Source: Helianthus annuus
Lineage: Eukaryota; Streptophyta; Magnoliopsida; Asterales; Asteraceae
Direction of reading: 5' to 3'
DNA length: 64,000 bases
Assembly (NCBI RefSeq): GCF_002127325.2
Contig: NC_035445.2
Span: 79,512,772 to 79,576,771 of the forward strand
The notes beneath the pieces are model-generated. The model worked only from the letters and a program-made list of their open reading frames with translations. It had not been told where the DNA came from and did not search any database. The position numbers and the translations under genes are program-made. Each line of letters opens with the position of its first letter. Position 1 is the stretch's first letter. This document shows, in pieces, positions 22,128 through 32,221 of this stretch.

Positions 22128-23613
22128 ATACTATAATGAACCAAATTGATAATAGAAAATGCAATAAGCACATGTAAAAAACGACAGCGTGCACCGGGTG
22201 AAAACTAGTTCACTGTCATACTTTAATTCATATTTATGTAAAAATGATTTTAAATTAAATGTTTATAAATATTTTACATTATAATAATTTTGTATATAAT
22301 ACTAATATCATTAAAGTATAATGGTGAATATTTTATTATAAATATTATATCTGATAAAGATCTTGAGGTTTTCTTTTCTATCCACTAATAAACTATTTGT
22401 TTTACTAAATTAACTAACAGTAATTTATGAATTATTGATATAATTTTTTTATATATGATTTGTGTCATAAATCTTAATATTGACTATATTAATATATGTA
22501 TCAAAATCTGTAATTTCTTTTACTAGATTAGATTGTTTTCAGAAAAGGTTGGTGTGATTGCTTGGATGAGCGGGCCTTCATCAACTTCTCCGGACGGTAT
22601 GTCCCAGATGTGACCTTTTAAGAGGAAATCATTTTGTGCAAAGCCCCCTGACCAACTCCTCTAGAAAGCGTTGCGGTGATATTTTAAAAATATGCACCAT
22701 TCAGTTTCTCCAGTTTTAAAATAGCTTTTTAGTTTATATCGGGTTAATATTATAAAATGTCAAGATTGTTTATTTTAGATATTCTTATCGTAATATTTTT
22801 ATGTTGATCAATATTTTTTTGTTAAATTAGATATGCTAAACCTTTCTAAAAATTCCATCATTGTTTCAAATATATCTTTAATTTATAAAGATAGTTATAT
22901 TTTTAATTAAGTCTTACAAAAAAAAACAAATTTTTAAGAAAAAAAAAATATTAGATTCACAATGATAATAATTTTTGTGATTAAACTCAATATAGCGTAC
23001 AATTAATATATAAAAAAAAACTAAAATATATTATTAAAATGTAAAATTGTGGGGTTTTTTTTTGTCTAAACTTTCCCTGATGAATGGTATTTTCATCGAC
23101 ATTATTAACTAATCAAGACCACGATAAAACCCTCTAATTTCTAACGAACTCTACAAGTATTAGGATTTATCATGAAAATATATATGTTAGCTTTTTAGGT
23201 TTCTTGCCAAACCTCAACATTGCTAGAATGTCCATTTCTTGATTGCTCTATTAAGTTTCTTTCATGTGCAAGATTTTGGCATTTAACACATTGCAATATA
23301 TCTATTCATTTTCGCTTTTGCATTTATCAAAATTATGATTACTAATTATATTTTTATATTAGGCTCGACATGTATTTATAATACTCTTTGGTAATATTAT
23401 ATTTCAAAAAAACAATGTTCTTTTTTTTTTCTAAAAATAATATATCTTTTTAGATTTACATGTCAAAATCATGCCCATGTTGTATTTCTTAGCAGAGTGG
23501 ACAAAATGTTAGAGAGACGTCCAAGTCATTATAATGGTTGTGTAGGACCAAACATTAAAAGATTATTTTTTCGATGTATCGTGTCATGTTTTTAATCGGA
23601 CTTACGATCACGG
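22128..23613. other. AT-rich intergenic DNA, nothing identified
   Basis: About 1.5 kb, strongly AT-rich, with homopolymer runs. No open frame with a recognisable domain, no clear terminal repeats. A GC-richer island at 22555-22680 has no coding signature. Confidence 0.5.
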
Positions 23614-23962
23614 TTAGGGGTGTAAACAAGAACTCAAACTCGAGCTTGGCTTATGAGAACTTTTTCAAACTTGAGATTTATTTATTTAATAGTTTATACA
23701 TAACATAATATATATGATTTAGAGATATCTATTATAATTTTATGTATAAAATTAAATAAGATATAAATACGTCTTTAATAGACTAAATAAAAATTATATA
23801 ACAAAAAACTCTTTTAGGCTCTCGAGCCAGCTCGAGTTCGATAAGTGAACCTTAGATTCGGCCTCGTTAGTCAAACATCTTTTTTAGGCTCAACTCGATT
23901 TGAGCTTTTAGCAAGCCGGTCATAAGTAACTCACGAACGGCTTTGCTCATTTATACCCCTAA
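23614..23962. mobile_element. hAT-like MITE with TAGGGGTGTAAAC ends
   Basis: Left end TTAGGGGTGTAAACAAG and right end, reverse-complemented, TTAGGGGTATAAATGAG form imperfect terminal inverted repeats. Inner CTCGAG-containing segments also pair. There is no coding capacity and I do not see a clean target duplication, so the superfamily is a guess from the ends. Confidence 0.5.
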
Positions 23963-24170
23963 TCATATTCATGGATAAACATTTTTACTAAATTGTATTT
24001 CAGGTTTCTCAAGTTAATCGAATTGGATTAATTAAATGCTGAATAGTTGAAGATGGATTTGAATTCAAATGAGATTCGAATAAACCGACTAAAATTCAAA
24101 CATTCATATTTGGTTTGAATTAGAATTGAAATTTGATTTAGATTAGAAAAAAAAAATGTAGTAAACCTTA

Positions 24171-25747
24171 GAGTGAATTACGTTTTTGGCCCCTGTGGTT
24201 ATATCATTTTAATTCTATCAGCCAAAAATGATTTTTTTGTTTTTTTTTTTTTGACATTGCAACCCTCGAGGTTAATTTCTCTAACTTTTTTTACTTTTAT
24301 CACTAACTCTATCCATTTAACTCGTTAAAATCCAATCATGTGCTTCTCACATGATGACTATTTTTATCAAATCATCTTATATGTTGCCATATCTACTATT
24401 ATTTACCCCATCTATTGGAAAAACCCTTAAGCCCTCATACTAAACTAAATTTTGTTCCCCCTAAACTAGAAATGACGCAAAAGACCATTAAAATTTGGAA
24501 TCCATTCATACTAAAGTGTTTTAAACAAAAAAAAAATACTAAACTTTTGTAAACTGGTTCATACATAGAAAATATCCAAAATTACCCATTAATAGTTGAT
24601 ACAAAAGACCATTCATACTAAACTGTTTTAAACAAGTTGTGATGAAATAACATATAAGAACTTTTGGACCAAAACACCATGAGTTCATTACCAAACGTAT
24701 CTAAAACAAAAGCTTAGATCAAGAACAATTAGGCAGGCAGGCAGTTGGAGGGTTTGTAGTTTGCATAGTTTAAGAACTGGGTAGGCAATCTGAGCCACAA
24801 GACATGTGCTTCTGCTCCATCTGTAAAATGTTAATGATAAAAGTATTTTAAACGTAACTATTTTTTGCAGCAAGATTTGCAAGTAAAAGAGATAGATGGT
24901 GCAATCATTTGACTTAAAGCTCAATCAGGTAATTTGTTAGAAATGCTCCAACATTTTGTACAACTCTTTAGCTTACTTTGTGTTTCTTCAGATTCAGAAG
25001 CTGCTTATATATATATATATAGGGTAGGGATCCTAAGAGAAGTCCACCCTATATGAGAAACTTGAGAAGCATTCTGGACCACACATTTTTCTAAGCCTTT
25101 CGTAATATACACATATGTATAGTTTGAAATTGACTATATACATATATGTATATTGAGTTATACACATATGTATATAGTCAATTTTAAACTATACATATGT
25201 GTATATTACGAAAGGCTTAGAAAAATGTGTGGTCCAGAATGCTTCTCAAGTTTCTCAACTAGCATATCACTTCTCACATGATCCTTTTCCTATATAGGGT
25301 ATATATATATATATATATTATTTATGGTAAATGTTATTGATTCTAGAGTTAGTGTATACTTACAAAAACACAGTTATTTAATAAGAAAAAATATCACAAA
25401 CTAATTTCATAATAACATATATTTAATCAAGAAAAGTACCTCTGCTCTTTTATAAAAATGCAACGTAAAATACTTGGGAACCAAATTGGGCTTACAACGC
25501 TTATATAGTTCATAGTTAGGTAAACTCACAAACAATTTTTTTTTTTTCAAAAAGTACCTCTGCTCTTTTATAAAAGATGAACTATCCACATTAAAGGGTA
25601 GGGTTTTTAATAAATGGGATGGATTTGAAAAAAATACCTCTCATGTGAGAGGGGCACGTGACTAGATTTTAATGAATTAAATGGATGGAGTCAGTGATAG
25701 GGGTTAAAAAGGTCAGAAAAATTAACCTTGGAGTCAGTAATTAACTC
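24171..25747. mobile_element. Element J: MULE-like non-autonomous DNA transposon
   Basis: Flanked by a perfect 9-bp duplication, taaacctta (24162-24170 and 25748-25756). The ends are GAGTGAATTAC and, inverted, GAGTTAATTAC. Long inverted arms continue inward: left 24262-24360 (GTTAATTTCTCTAAC through TATCCATTTAACTCGTTAAAA) pairs with right ~25650-25735. A 9-bp duplication with long inverted repeats is typical of Mutator-like elements. No transposase is present. Element K lies inside, and a ~35-bp segment containing TACCTCTGCTCTTTTATAAA is duplicated at 25437 and 25554. Confidence 0.7.
25015..25305. mobile_element. Element K: foldback MITE nested in J
   Basis: Outer imperfect inverted repeats (ATATAGGGTAGGGATCC at left, ATATAGGAAAAGGATC when the right end is inverted) lie in TA repeats that may be the target. 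Inside is a near-perfect palindrome of about 202 bp (25055-25256) with arms of ~95 bp. It would fold into a long hairpin as RNA. No coding capacity. Confidence 0.75.
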
Positions 25748-25756
25748 TAAACCTTA

Positions 25757-26182
25757 TTTAGATTAGAAACAAAAATGTAGTAAATCTTAAAATATTCTTT
25801 CCACATTCGAGTGTTAAACTAATCAAAAACAATTATTCAAAATAAAATTTCTTTTGGTCATTGCTTGTATGAACAAAATAATTGCGAGACTAGAAATGTA
25901 AGTTGAACACGAAAATTTATACGAGGAAAAATCCTTGATCACTAGTAGATCGCAGGCATAAAAATCTCGGGTGGTGAAAACTATCTACCATCGATGTCTA
26001 TTAAGCAACAATGTGTAATACAATTTCGGAAATCGATCAAGCTTGATACAATGTATTGGTAGAGCTCCTCTGAAGTAATGTGTGTCATGTATCTTGTGCG
26101 TTATAACTTGATCGATCCTTTTAAGAGAAAATAACAAAAAATGTGATAATCATGCTAAACCCACGTCTTCGTTCCATGACCA
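25757..26182. other. Intergenic DNA, nothing identified
   Basis: The start repeats the sequence left of J (TTTAGATTAGAAA through ATGTAGTAAA). The remainder is unassigned, with no credible frame. Confidence 0.4.
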
Positions 26183-26256
26183 TTAAATTATACATTTAGT
26201 AGTAAATTTTGATTTTCCAAAAGATTAATGGATTTTAATAATCTCAACTATTAGAA

Positions 26257-26467
26257 TTGGCCGGCAACGTTCCCAACTTAAAAAATAATCGGTGGTGGTC
26301 CCACCATTTCACATATTGTAAACCTAATGGACCTTTACTAATAGAACCTTAATTTCTATTTGTCCCCTTATCCCTTTCGGTTTAGTAAAGGTCCATTGGT
26401 TTACAATATATGAAAATGTGAGACCACCACTGGTTATTTTTAAAGTTGGGACTGTTGCCAGCCAACG
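26257..26467. mobile_element. Foldback MITE, ~210 bp
   Basis: The left arm TTGGCCGGCAACGTTCCCAA through TGGACCTTTACTA pairs with the right arm TAGTAAAGGTCCA through TTGGGACTGTTGCCAGCCAA, giving arms of ~90 bp around a short loop. There is no open frame. A target duplication is not evident, partly because the Harbinger element starts only 12 bp away. Confidence 0.65.
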
Positions 26468-26478
26468 GCTAAAAGTTA

Positions 26479-28282
26479 GGCTATGGGGTATGGGATAAAG
26501 CCCCTAGGGGCTTTATCAGAACACGTCAGCGCTACATATGATCCACGTCAGCCAGGGGGCTTTATCACGTCCTCCTTTAACTTGCAGGGTGTGGGATAAA
26601 GCCCCTATCATCATTACCTAATTATTTTTTTAAATTAAATGCCAATTTTAATAACTAGAAAATTAAAAAAAAAACATAATTTCATTAAAAAAATAAAAAC
26701 ATTACAAAGTCATTAAAAAACATAAGGTACTAGAAAATAAAAAACTACATATATTCCGCCCGAATTTGTGCCTTACGAGCCTCCAAAATGACTCGGTACT
26801 CCTCCGCTAGATTTGATAAATCTCTCGCGAGAAAATCCATGTCTTTCTGTATTTGTTTCTCCATTTTCATTTGTTGGTCTTTTTCCCTAATCGAGATTAT
26901 TTTGTTGAGACTTGCCTCGAAGTCGCTCAACTTTGACGGGCCATCCGATGGCGTTGAAGAAGACTTTCCTCGTGTCGCTGCCTTACTTTTATCCCTACTC
27001 TTTGGTCGAGACAGCTCTTCTAGTTCTTCAAATTCGTCAACATCGTCGTTAGATTAATTGTTGTGCAAGCATCGGACCCGGATGGTTCGGTAGTGGATGT
27101 TGATTTGGACCGTTTAGACCTAGGGCGGATTGGGTCGATCGGTGGTACAAGATGCCACTTGGGAGATTTGCAAAGAAGCTCCCACGTAATTACAATCGTA
27201 AAGTAATGCCCATGGTACAATCTATAGTCGGTGTGGGCTTGGGTCGTAAAGTCCACGTCGCTCGAACCACTTTTTCTTCGATTATTGTTGATGAGATTAG
27301 TGTATATATTGTTGAAATTGCTAACCTTCGTCCTCATATCGCCCCACTTTCCCGAAAAAGAGTCGTGCGTTCGATATTCATCACGACCCATTGCGGCGAA
27401 AAACTTCTCACGTATACGAGCCCAAAATACCTTTATGTCTTGGTCGTTTCCTATAAAAAATATATTTACATAAGTATATGTTTGAGATAAAAAATATATT
27501 TACAAAACTATATGTTTATAAAAATATGTAAAAAAAATATATAGAGATAAAATTTACCAACAATCTCGTCTTCCGATACGTCGAGCCATGCTTTTGCCAA
27601 CTCAAATTCTTCATTAGGCAACCAAAATTCGATCTTCTTAGTAACACGTTTTTCGGACTCATCCTTCTTTCGATGTCTTCGCTTTTTTGAGGAAGTAGGT
27701 TCGGCTTGGGTTTCAACGGATTCGGTTTGGGTTTGGGGTATGTTTTGAGGTATGTTTTAGGGAAAAAAAGGAGGTTGAGAATAATACCCGTAAAAACCGG
27801 GCATCGGTGGAGTGGTCGGATGAAGAGAAGTTGGGTGCAAGGTGGCATCGGATAATATCCAAGCTCACCCGTACGCGGGTCTCTTCGATAACGGTCCTCT
27901 TGCTCGTTGTTTTGCAAACTTTGCCAAAACGGATTGGTCGGATCCCACGGGTTTTGGTTGTTGGGAAACATTGTGGTAGAAGTGTATAAAAAAGTATAGG
28001 TTATGTGTATAAAGATTGTGGTAGAATTGTATAAAAAAGTGTAGAGAATGTGAGGTATTTATAGGTTAAATTTATAAAATAGGAAATTAATTTTTTTTTT
28101 AAATTGTTACCGTTCAACAGTAACATTTTCATTAACTCATCTCGATCATGCCGAATTTAGCTCGTTACCATGGTGAAGTCGGACCCATAGCGCCCCTCCG
28201 TAAACCGCTCGGTGTGGGGGTGGTGGCGCCATCAGGTGCTATCGACGCTAAGTTGGTGGGGGCGCCTCCACACCCTCCGGCC
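26479..28282 (-). mobile_element. PIF/Harbinger-type element with only the Myb-like ORF
   Basis: Flanked by the 3-bp duplication tta (26476-26478 and 28283-28285), the signature of PIF/Harbinger. The ends resemble each other when inverted (GGCTATGGGGTATGGG at left, GGCCGGAGGGTGTGGAGG at right). At 1804 bp it carries a degenerate ORF1-type Myb/SANT-like gene and lacks the DDE transposase ORF, so it would need the transposase of a relative. Confidence 0.7.
26745..27971 (-). pseudogene. Harbinger ORF1-like (Myb/SANT-like) pseudogene with one intron
   Basis: Exon 1 starts MFPNNQNPWDPTNPFWQ at 27971 and ends at 27558 in KAWLDVSEDEIVG. A 107-nt GT-AG intron (27451-27557) joins in frame to NDQDIKVFWARIREKFF. 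Then come the trihelix/Myb-like part (DSFSGKWGDMRTKVSNF, LLCKSPKWHLVPP) and a C-terminal coiled-coil segment ending at 26745. In PIF/Harbinger elements this protein binds the ends and helps the transposase. It is broken by a frameshift at about 27850, an in-frame TAA at 27757-27759 and another frameshift near 27055. Host genes of the same family are often annotated as Myb-like or NAM-associated, but the tta duplication supports the transposon origin. Confidence 0.75.
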
Positions 28283-28285
28283 TTA

Positions 28286-28449
28286 TGATTATTAAAATCC
28301 ATTGAAAATCAAAATTTACTACTAAATGTATAATTTAATGTAATTGTTTTCATATGATTGGTTTTAGACCGATACCGACGAAAACATGGATCAGTCATTG
28401 TTTGACATTCTTCTTAGCTTGACCTTGAGTACATTTCATCACATACGGA
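28286..28449. other. Short spacer containing an inverted arm
   Basis: 28283-28342 is the inverted copy of 26183-26245 on the other side of the Harbinger element (TACATTTAGTAGTAAATTTT core). The bases at 28442-28449 are the left target duplication of the next MITE. Confidence 0.6.
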
Positions 28450-28636
28450 CAGTGGCGGAACCAGAACAATTTAGTTAAGGGATCATCATAAGCTTATATT
28501 CTATACTGGTTCAAATTAAGGGGTCCATCTCTAAGTTTGTTCTTCAAAAACTCAAAATTTATAAATAAAAATTCAAAAAGTTCCGGTGACCGGAGGGTCA
28601 ACGGACCCTCTTGACCCCCCTCTGGTTCCGCCCCTG
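28450..28636. mobile_element. hAT-type MITE, 187 bp, with 8-bp target duplication
   Basis: Perfect flanking duplication catacgga (28442-28449 and 28637-28644). The terminal inverted repeats are CAGTGGCGGAACCAG and, inverted from the right, CAGGGGCGGAACCAG. Eight-base duplications and CAG-type ends are hallmarks of hAT elements. Non-coding. Confidence 0.88.
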
Positions 28637-28734
28637 CATACGGAGTACTATATATTTATGTTTTTTAGATATTTTGTTATATCACAAGGGAATGATGAAA
28701 CAAAGTGTAATGAACCAATGCGGTAATCTTAGAA

Positions 28735-28925
28735 AAACATTATTGAAAATGTTTTGTGCTTCTACGGATCCTAACATAAAGTTGTTACCTAACAAAGGTG
28801 AAGTTGTATCTCAACTCAGAATATTTTGGAGCTATTGGTTGCTTAATCCATGTAATGATTAGAACTAGACCGGATATTGCCTTTGTTGTTAGAAATCTGA
28901 GTAGGTTTAAAAGAAGTTGAGAGGA
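28735..28925 (+). pseudogene. Ty1/copia RT/RNase H relic
   Basis: A degenerate fragment. One frame carries LLPNKGEVVSQL; after a one-base shift comes EYFGAIGCLIHVMIRTRPD and then IAFVVRNLSRF, the conserved copia segment usually read as QLEY..IGCLMY..TRPDIA. It lies next to the hAT MITE and has no LTRs visible nearby. It is a fossil without function. Confidence 0.75.
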
Positions 28926-29144
28926 TATTCAATTATTTGAGAAAACTATGGAGTATGGTTTGACCCACACATGATTTCCTTCGGTTCTTGAAGGCTATTT
29001 TCAACACATGCAAATTCAATGGACGGTAATAGTTGTTTTCACCTATTGGGTGAAATGGGCGATGAAGCCATTTGGTTGGTCAAAAGTGACGGTCAACTTT
29101 TTTTTTTTTTTTTTTTGCATAAAGTAGTTATTTATAAGTCTTGT

Positions 29145-29660
29145 TAAATTATAATTTTATCCCCTGTTTAAATTACGATTTTGCCCCCAGTTAAAAAAAT
29201 ACGATTTTAAAAATACAATTTTGCTCTGGTTAAAAAAATTATAGTTTTGCCCCCAGCTACAATCCTGCCAAATTACAATTTAGTTCCCAATTTAAAATTA
29301 TAATTCCGCCCACAGTTCAAAACAATTTTTTTTGCCCCAGCTAAAAATTACGATTTTGCCCTTAGTAAAAAAAATTACGATTTTGCCCACAATTCAAAAT
29401 AAAAAAATGGTTTTGCCCTCAGTTCAACATATTATTTTACCTCCAGTTTAAAATTACGATTTTACTCAGCTAAAAATTGCAACCTTACCATTTTTTAGGG
29501 CAAAACTATGATAGTGTTTTATTTTACTTGGTTGACTCAATTTAGTTTTTATTCGTGCCAAACAGCTGCTAGCACTCGCTAATTGGTCCGGACAAATTAT
29601 TGTTTGCCCCCAACTCTAAATTACACGTTTGCCATCGTTTTAATTATTTTTTTATCATAA
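29145..29660. repeat. Degenerate minisatellite (GATTTTGCCCCCAGTT-like)
   Basis: About a dozen diverged units of 25-35 bp with a core close to AATTACGATTTTGCCCCCAG, clearest at 29145-29480. A ~50-bp segment (ACTATGATAGTGTTTT...) is duplicated at about 29505 and 29660. Element E starts at 29732. Confidence 0.75.
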
Positions 29661-29928
29661 CTATGATAGTGTTTTTCTTTACTTCGTTAACTCGATGTAT
29701 CTTTTTTGATATTATGTTATAAGTAGCATGTTGCGACAACTCGAGTTTCCAAGATTCTACTTCCGCATTAATTGCACGTTAACTATTTAGTTGTTTGATT
29801 GTTTGACTGGTAACTGTACACTGGATTATAAGTAGAGATGGTTGTTTGATATATTATGTGTTTAATATAAGTAAAGTGTTGGTTGCATGAGCATAAACTT
29901 GTAAACTGTTTAAGATTAGAACTACCCG

Positions 29929-30055
29929 ATGAAACAAAGTGTTTCACCATCAACCACTCCGACGAAACAGGAGTGCTTCGCCATAAGTCACCTCGACGAA
30001 ACAAGTGTGTTTCGTCACACACATCTCGACGAAACAAGTGTGTTTCGCCGGCCCA
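29929..30055 (+). repeat. Hairpin cluster 1 in the LTR of E
   Basis: Four successive short inverted repeats, each GAYGAAACA followed after 5-8 nt by TTTCGYC or TTTCACC (for example CGACGAAACAAGTGTGTTTCG). The same four occur in the 3' LTR at 53803-53923. Confidence 0.85.
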
Positions 30056-30677
30056 GTGATTTGCCGAGGCCCATTAAAGGCCCAGTACGTCTTTACGAGT
30101 ATTTGTTGTGTGAAACTGTTACACTCGACATTCTTTTGGCAAATCGAAACCCTAGAACCTCTCCACTCTCCTGCGGCAGCCATCACCCCTTACCATCATC
30201 TCTTTAGGAGATTCTTGTGTTTCATCTTAACTGGTTAGTCACGTTTATTGATTCGATCTACCTGCAACGTTATGTGTAAATTGATATTATAGTAAAACAA
30301 TGATTTCTGAATGGTTTTGACTATGATTGATGTTATTTTTGAGAGTTGATGATTCTGTTGTATATGATTGGATTGATTTTGTTCATTGTCCACGATTTGA
30401 TTTGATGTTATATCATAAATCATTCAGATTTGGTCTAATGTTATGAATGATACGGTTTGTGCCACTGTTCATGATCGATGTTGATAGTTATGAGATTCAG
30501 ATGTCATGTAACTAATTGTTATGGTATGATTAGGGTTTATGCTAGATGAGGTGTGCCCTGATGAATGATTATGAATGATCTCTGTATGATTACTGTGTTG
30601 CATGTTTTCCATATGATGATGACGGCAGTTAGGGTTTGTGTGATTTACGTAACTGTTATGTGACGTAACTGACATTT

Positions 30678-30850
30678 TGACGAAACGTAGGACGGCGAAA
30701 CTAACATGACGAAACAAATACGTTTCGCCGAAACCATTTATGACGAAACAAACACGGCGAAACAGTGTGTTTCGCCGAGGGTAAATACGACGAAACAGTG
30801 GGTGTTTCGTCAAAGGGAAGTAACGATGAAACAGGGGTGTTTCGTCGAGT
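30678..30850 (+). repeat. Hairpin cluster 2 in the LTR of E
   Basis: Four more inverted repeats of the same GRCGAAAC..GTTTCGYC form, plus single half-sites, about 620 bp downstream of cluster 1. The copy in the 3' LTR is at about 54551-54723. Confidence 0.85.
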
Positions 30851-31905
30851 TAGAAAACTGCACTGTAACTAAGTTATTTCTGTTAAAAGTTAACTGGGTC
30901 ACTCATATGTCGTTAAATGTAACTCATGTGAATGTGCGATTAACTGTTGAATACTATGAGCCGATTGTTACTTAGTAGATACTGTATGATCATGAATGAT
31001 ACGTGAGCTATGTGGATGTGAACTGATTGTGAATACATGCATAACTATATGATTGGATTGAATTATTTGTGAGCACATACTTTAGCATACCGAGCAAACC
31101 AAGGTGAGTTCACACTCTTTCCAAGGCATGGGATTCCCAAGGGTTGGGAATGGGTAAATGAACTAAACGGTAATTACGACCATCCTCTGTGGGTAGGATG
31201 CCAAGTATACACACTGGACCAAACCTCTATCATGAAGTCCCTCATTTATATCGACTTAATCGCCGAGGCCTTTGGCGAGCGGGTCATTAGTTAACAGCGC
31301 TATTAGGTTTAACAAACCTCACACCGTGTAGTCCGAACAGGCGTGTACTAATGGACTATGGGCAAAGGGTCAATGCTGATAGACATTGACTTAGGGCACC
31401 TCTTACATTTTCGTAGTAGTCGATACACACGGTCTAGTAACACATGGGAAGCCCCCACTAATCTTCGCACACATGTCTGGGAGACCGCGATACGAATTAA
31501 TACGATACATGGTTTACAAAGCGAGCATATGATTTATGAAATGAATACTATAACTAAACAACCAACTGTGAACTCGCTCAACTTTGTTGTTGACTCGTTG
31601 TTACATGCCTTGCAGGTCGTTAGGTACTCATGGAGCTTTCACAAGGAGGCGCGGATGTTGTGGGACATGGCAGTGTGTGCTATGCTAAAAACATTACTTT
31701 ATTTCATATTTAATACTTACATTGGGTTTTGCAATTATGCTTCCGCTAAACACTTAACTATGTTTTTGATTTGAAACACCTTTCATATTGTGTGGTTAAA
31801 TTTTACTTGTTACTTGTTATGTTCAATATGATTGGTGGCTTGATCCTGGTCAGTCACGCCTCCAGGCGGTGGTAATCCGCGTGTGGAATTTGGGGGTGTG
31901 ACAGA

Positions 31906-31920
31906 TTGGTATCAGAGCCA
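31906..31920 (+). other. Primer binding site of E (initiator Met tRNA)
   Basis: TTGGTATCAGAGCCA two bases after the LTR end. Confidence 0.92.
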
Positions 31921-32221
31921 TTGGTTATAGTGAACTTGGTTTGAATAAGGGGAAAAGATTTTATTAAAATCAGACTATAACATGTACAGTGCTCAACGAT
32001 CCACAACGACGTTTCGCTCCACGTGCAAGACTCAACACTATAGGTGATACTATTCATGTTTACATTACCTACTTGTTAGATACATACTACATCGCTCATG
32101 GTATGCTTAGATAACGTAGCAACTACTATTTGAAAACCTTGTTTACTCACACTCTTCTGTCATTCTACACTTGCGTATTGATACGGCGCACTTCACTTGT
32201 GTTCTCTTACTTGTGAAGATC
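31921..32221 (+). other. Leader of E between primer site and gag
   Basis: About 300 bp, no ORF; unlike A and B there is no extra gene between primer site and gag. Confidence 0.6.

Larger units (their letters stand above)
29732..31903 (+). repeat. 5' LTR of element E (2172 bp)
   Basis: Starts TGCGACAACTCGAG, with T to C at base 3 relative to the 3' LTR (TGTGACAAC), and ends TTTGGGGGTGTGACA. It holds two clusters of GACGAAAC..GTTTCGTC hairpins (29929-30055 and 30678-30850), and an intron-like GTGAGT to TTGCAG segment at 31104-31615. Short open frames in it are shared with the 3' LTR only because the LTRs are copies. Confidence 0.92.

Noticed and set aside
24688..24924. 78-codon minus-strand ORF in element J
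   Set aside because: Hydrophobic AT-rich translation with no recognisable family; probably chance.
29783..30037. ORFs repeated at 53642-53938 and around 30706 and 54579
   Set aside because: They lie in the LTRs of E and translate the GACGAAAC hairpins; the similarity is explained by the LTR pair.
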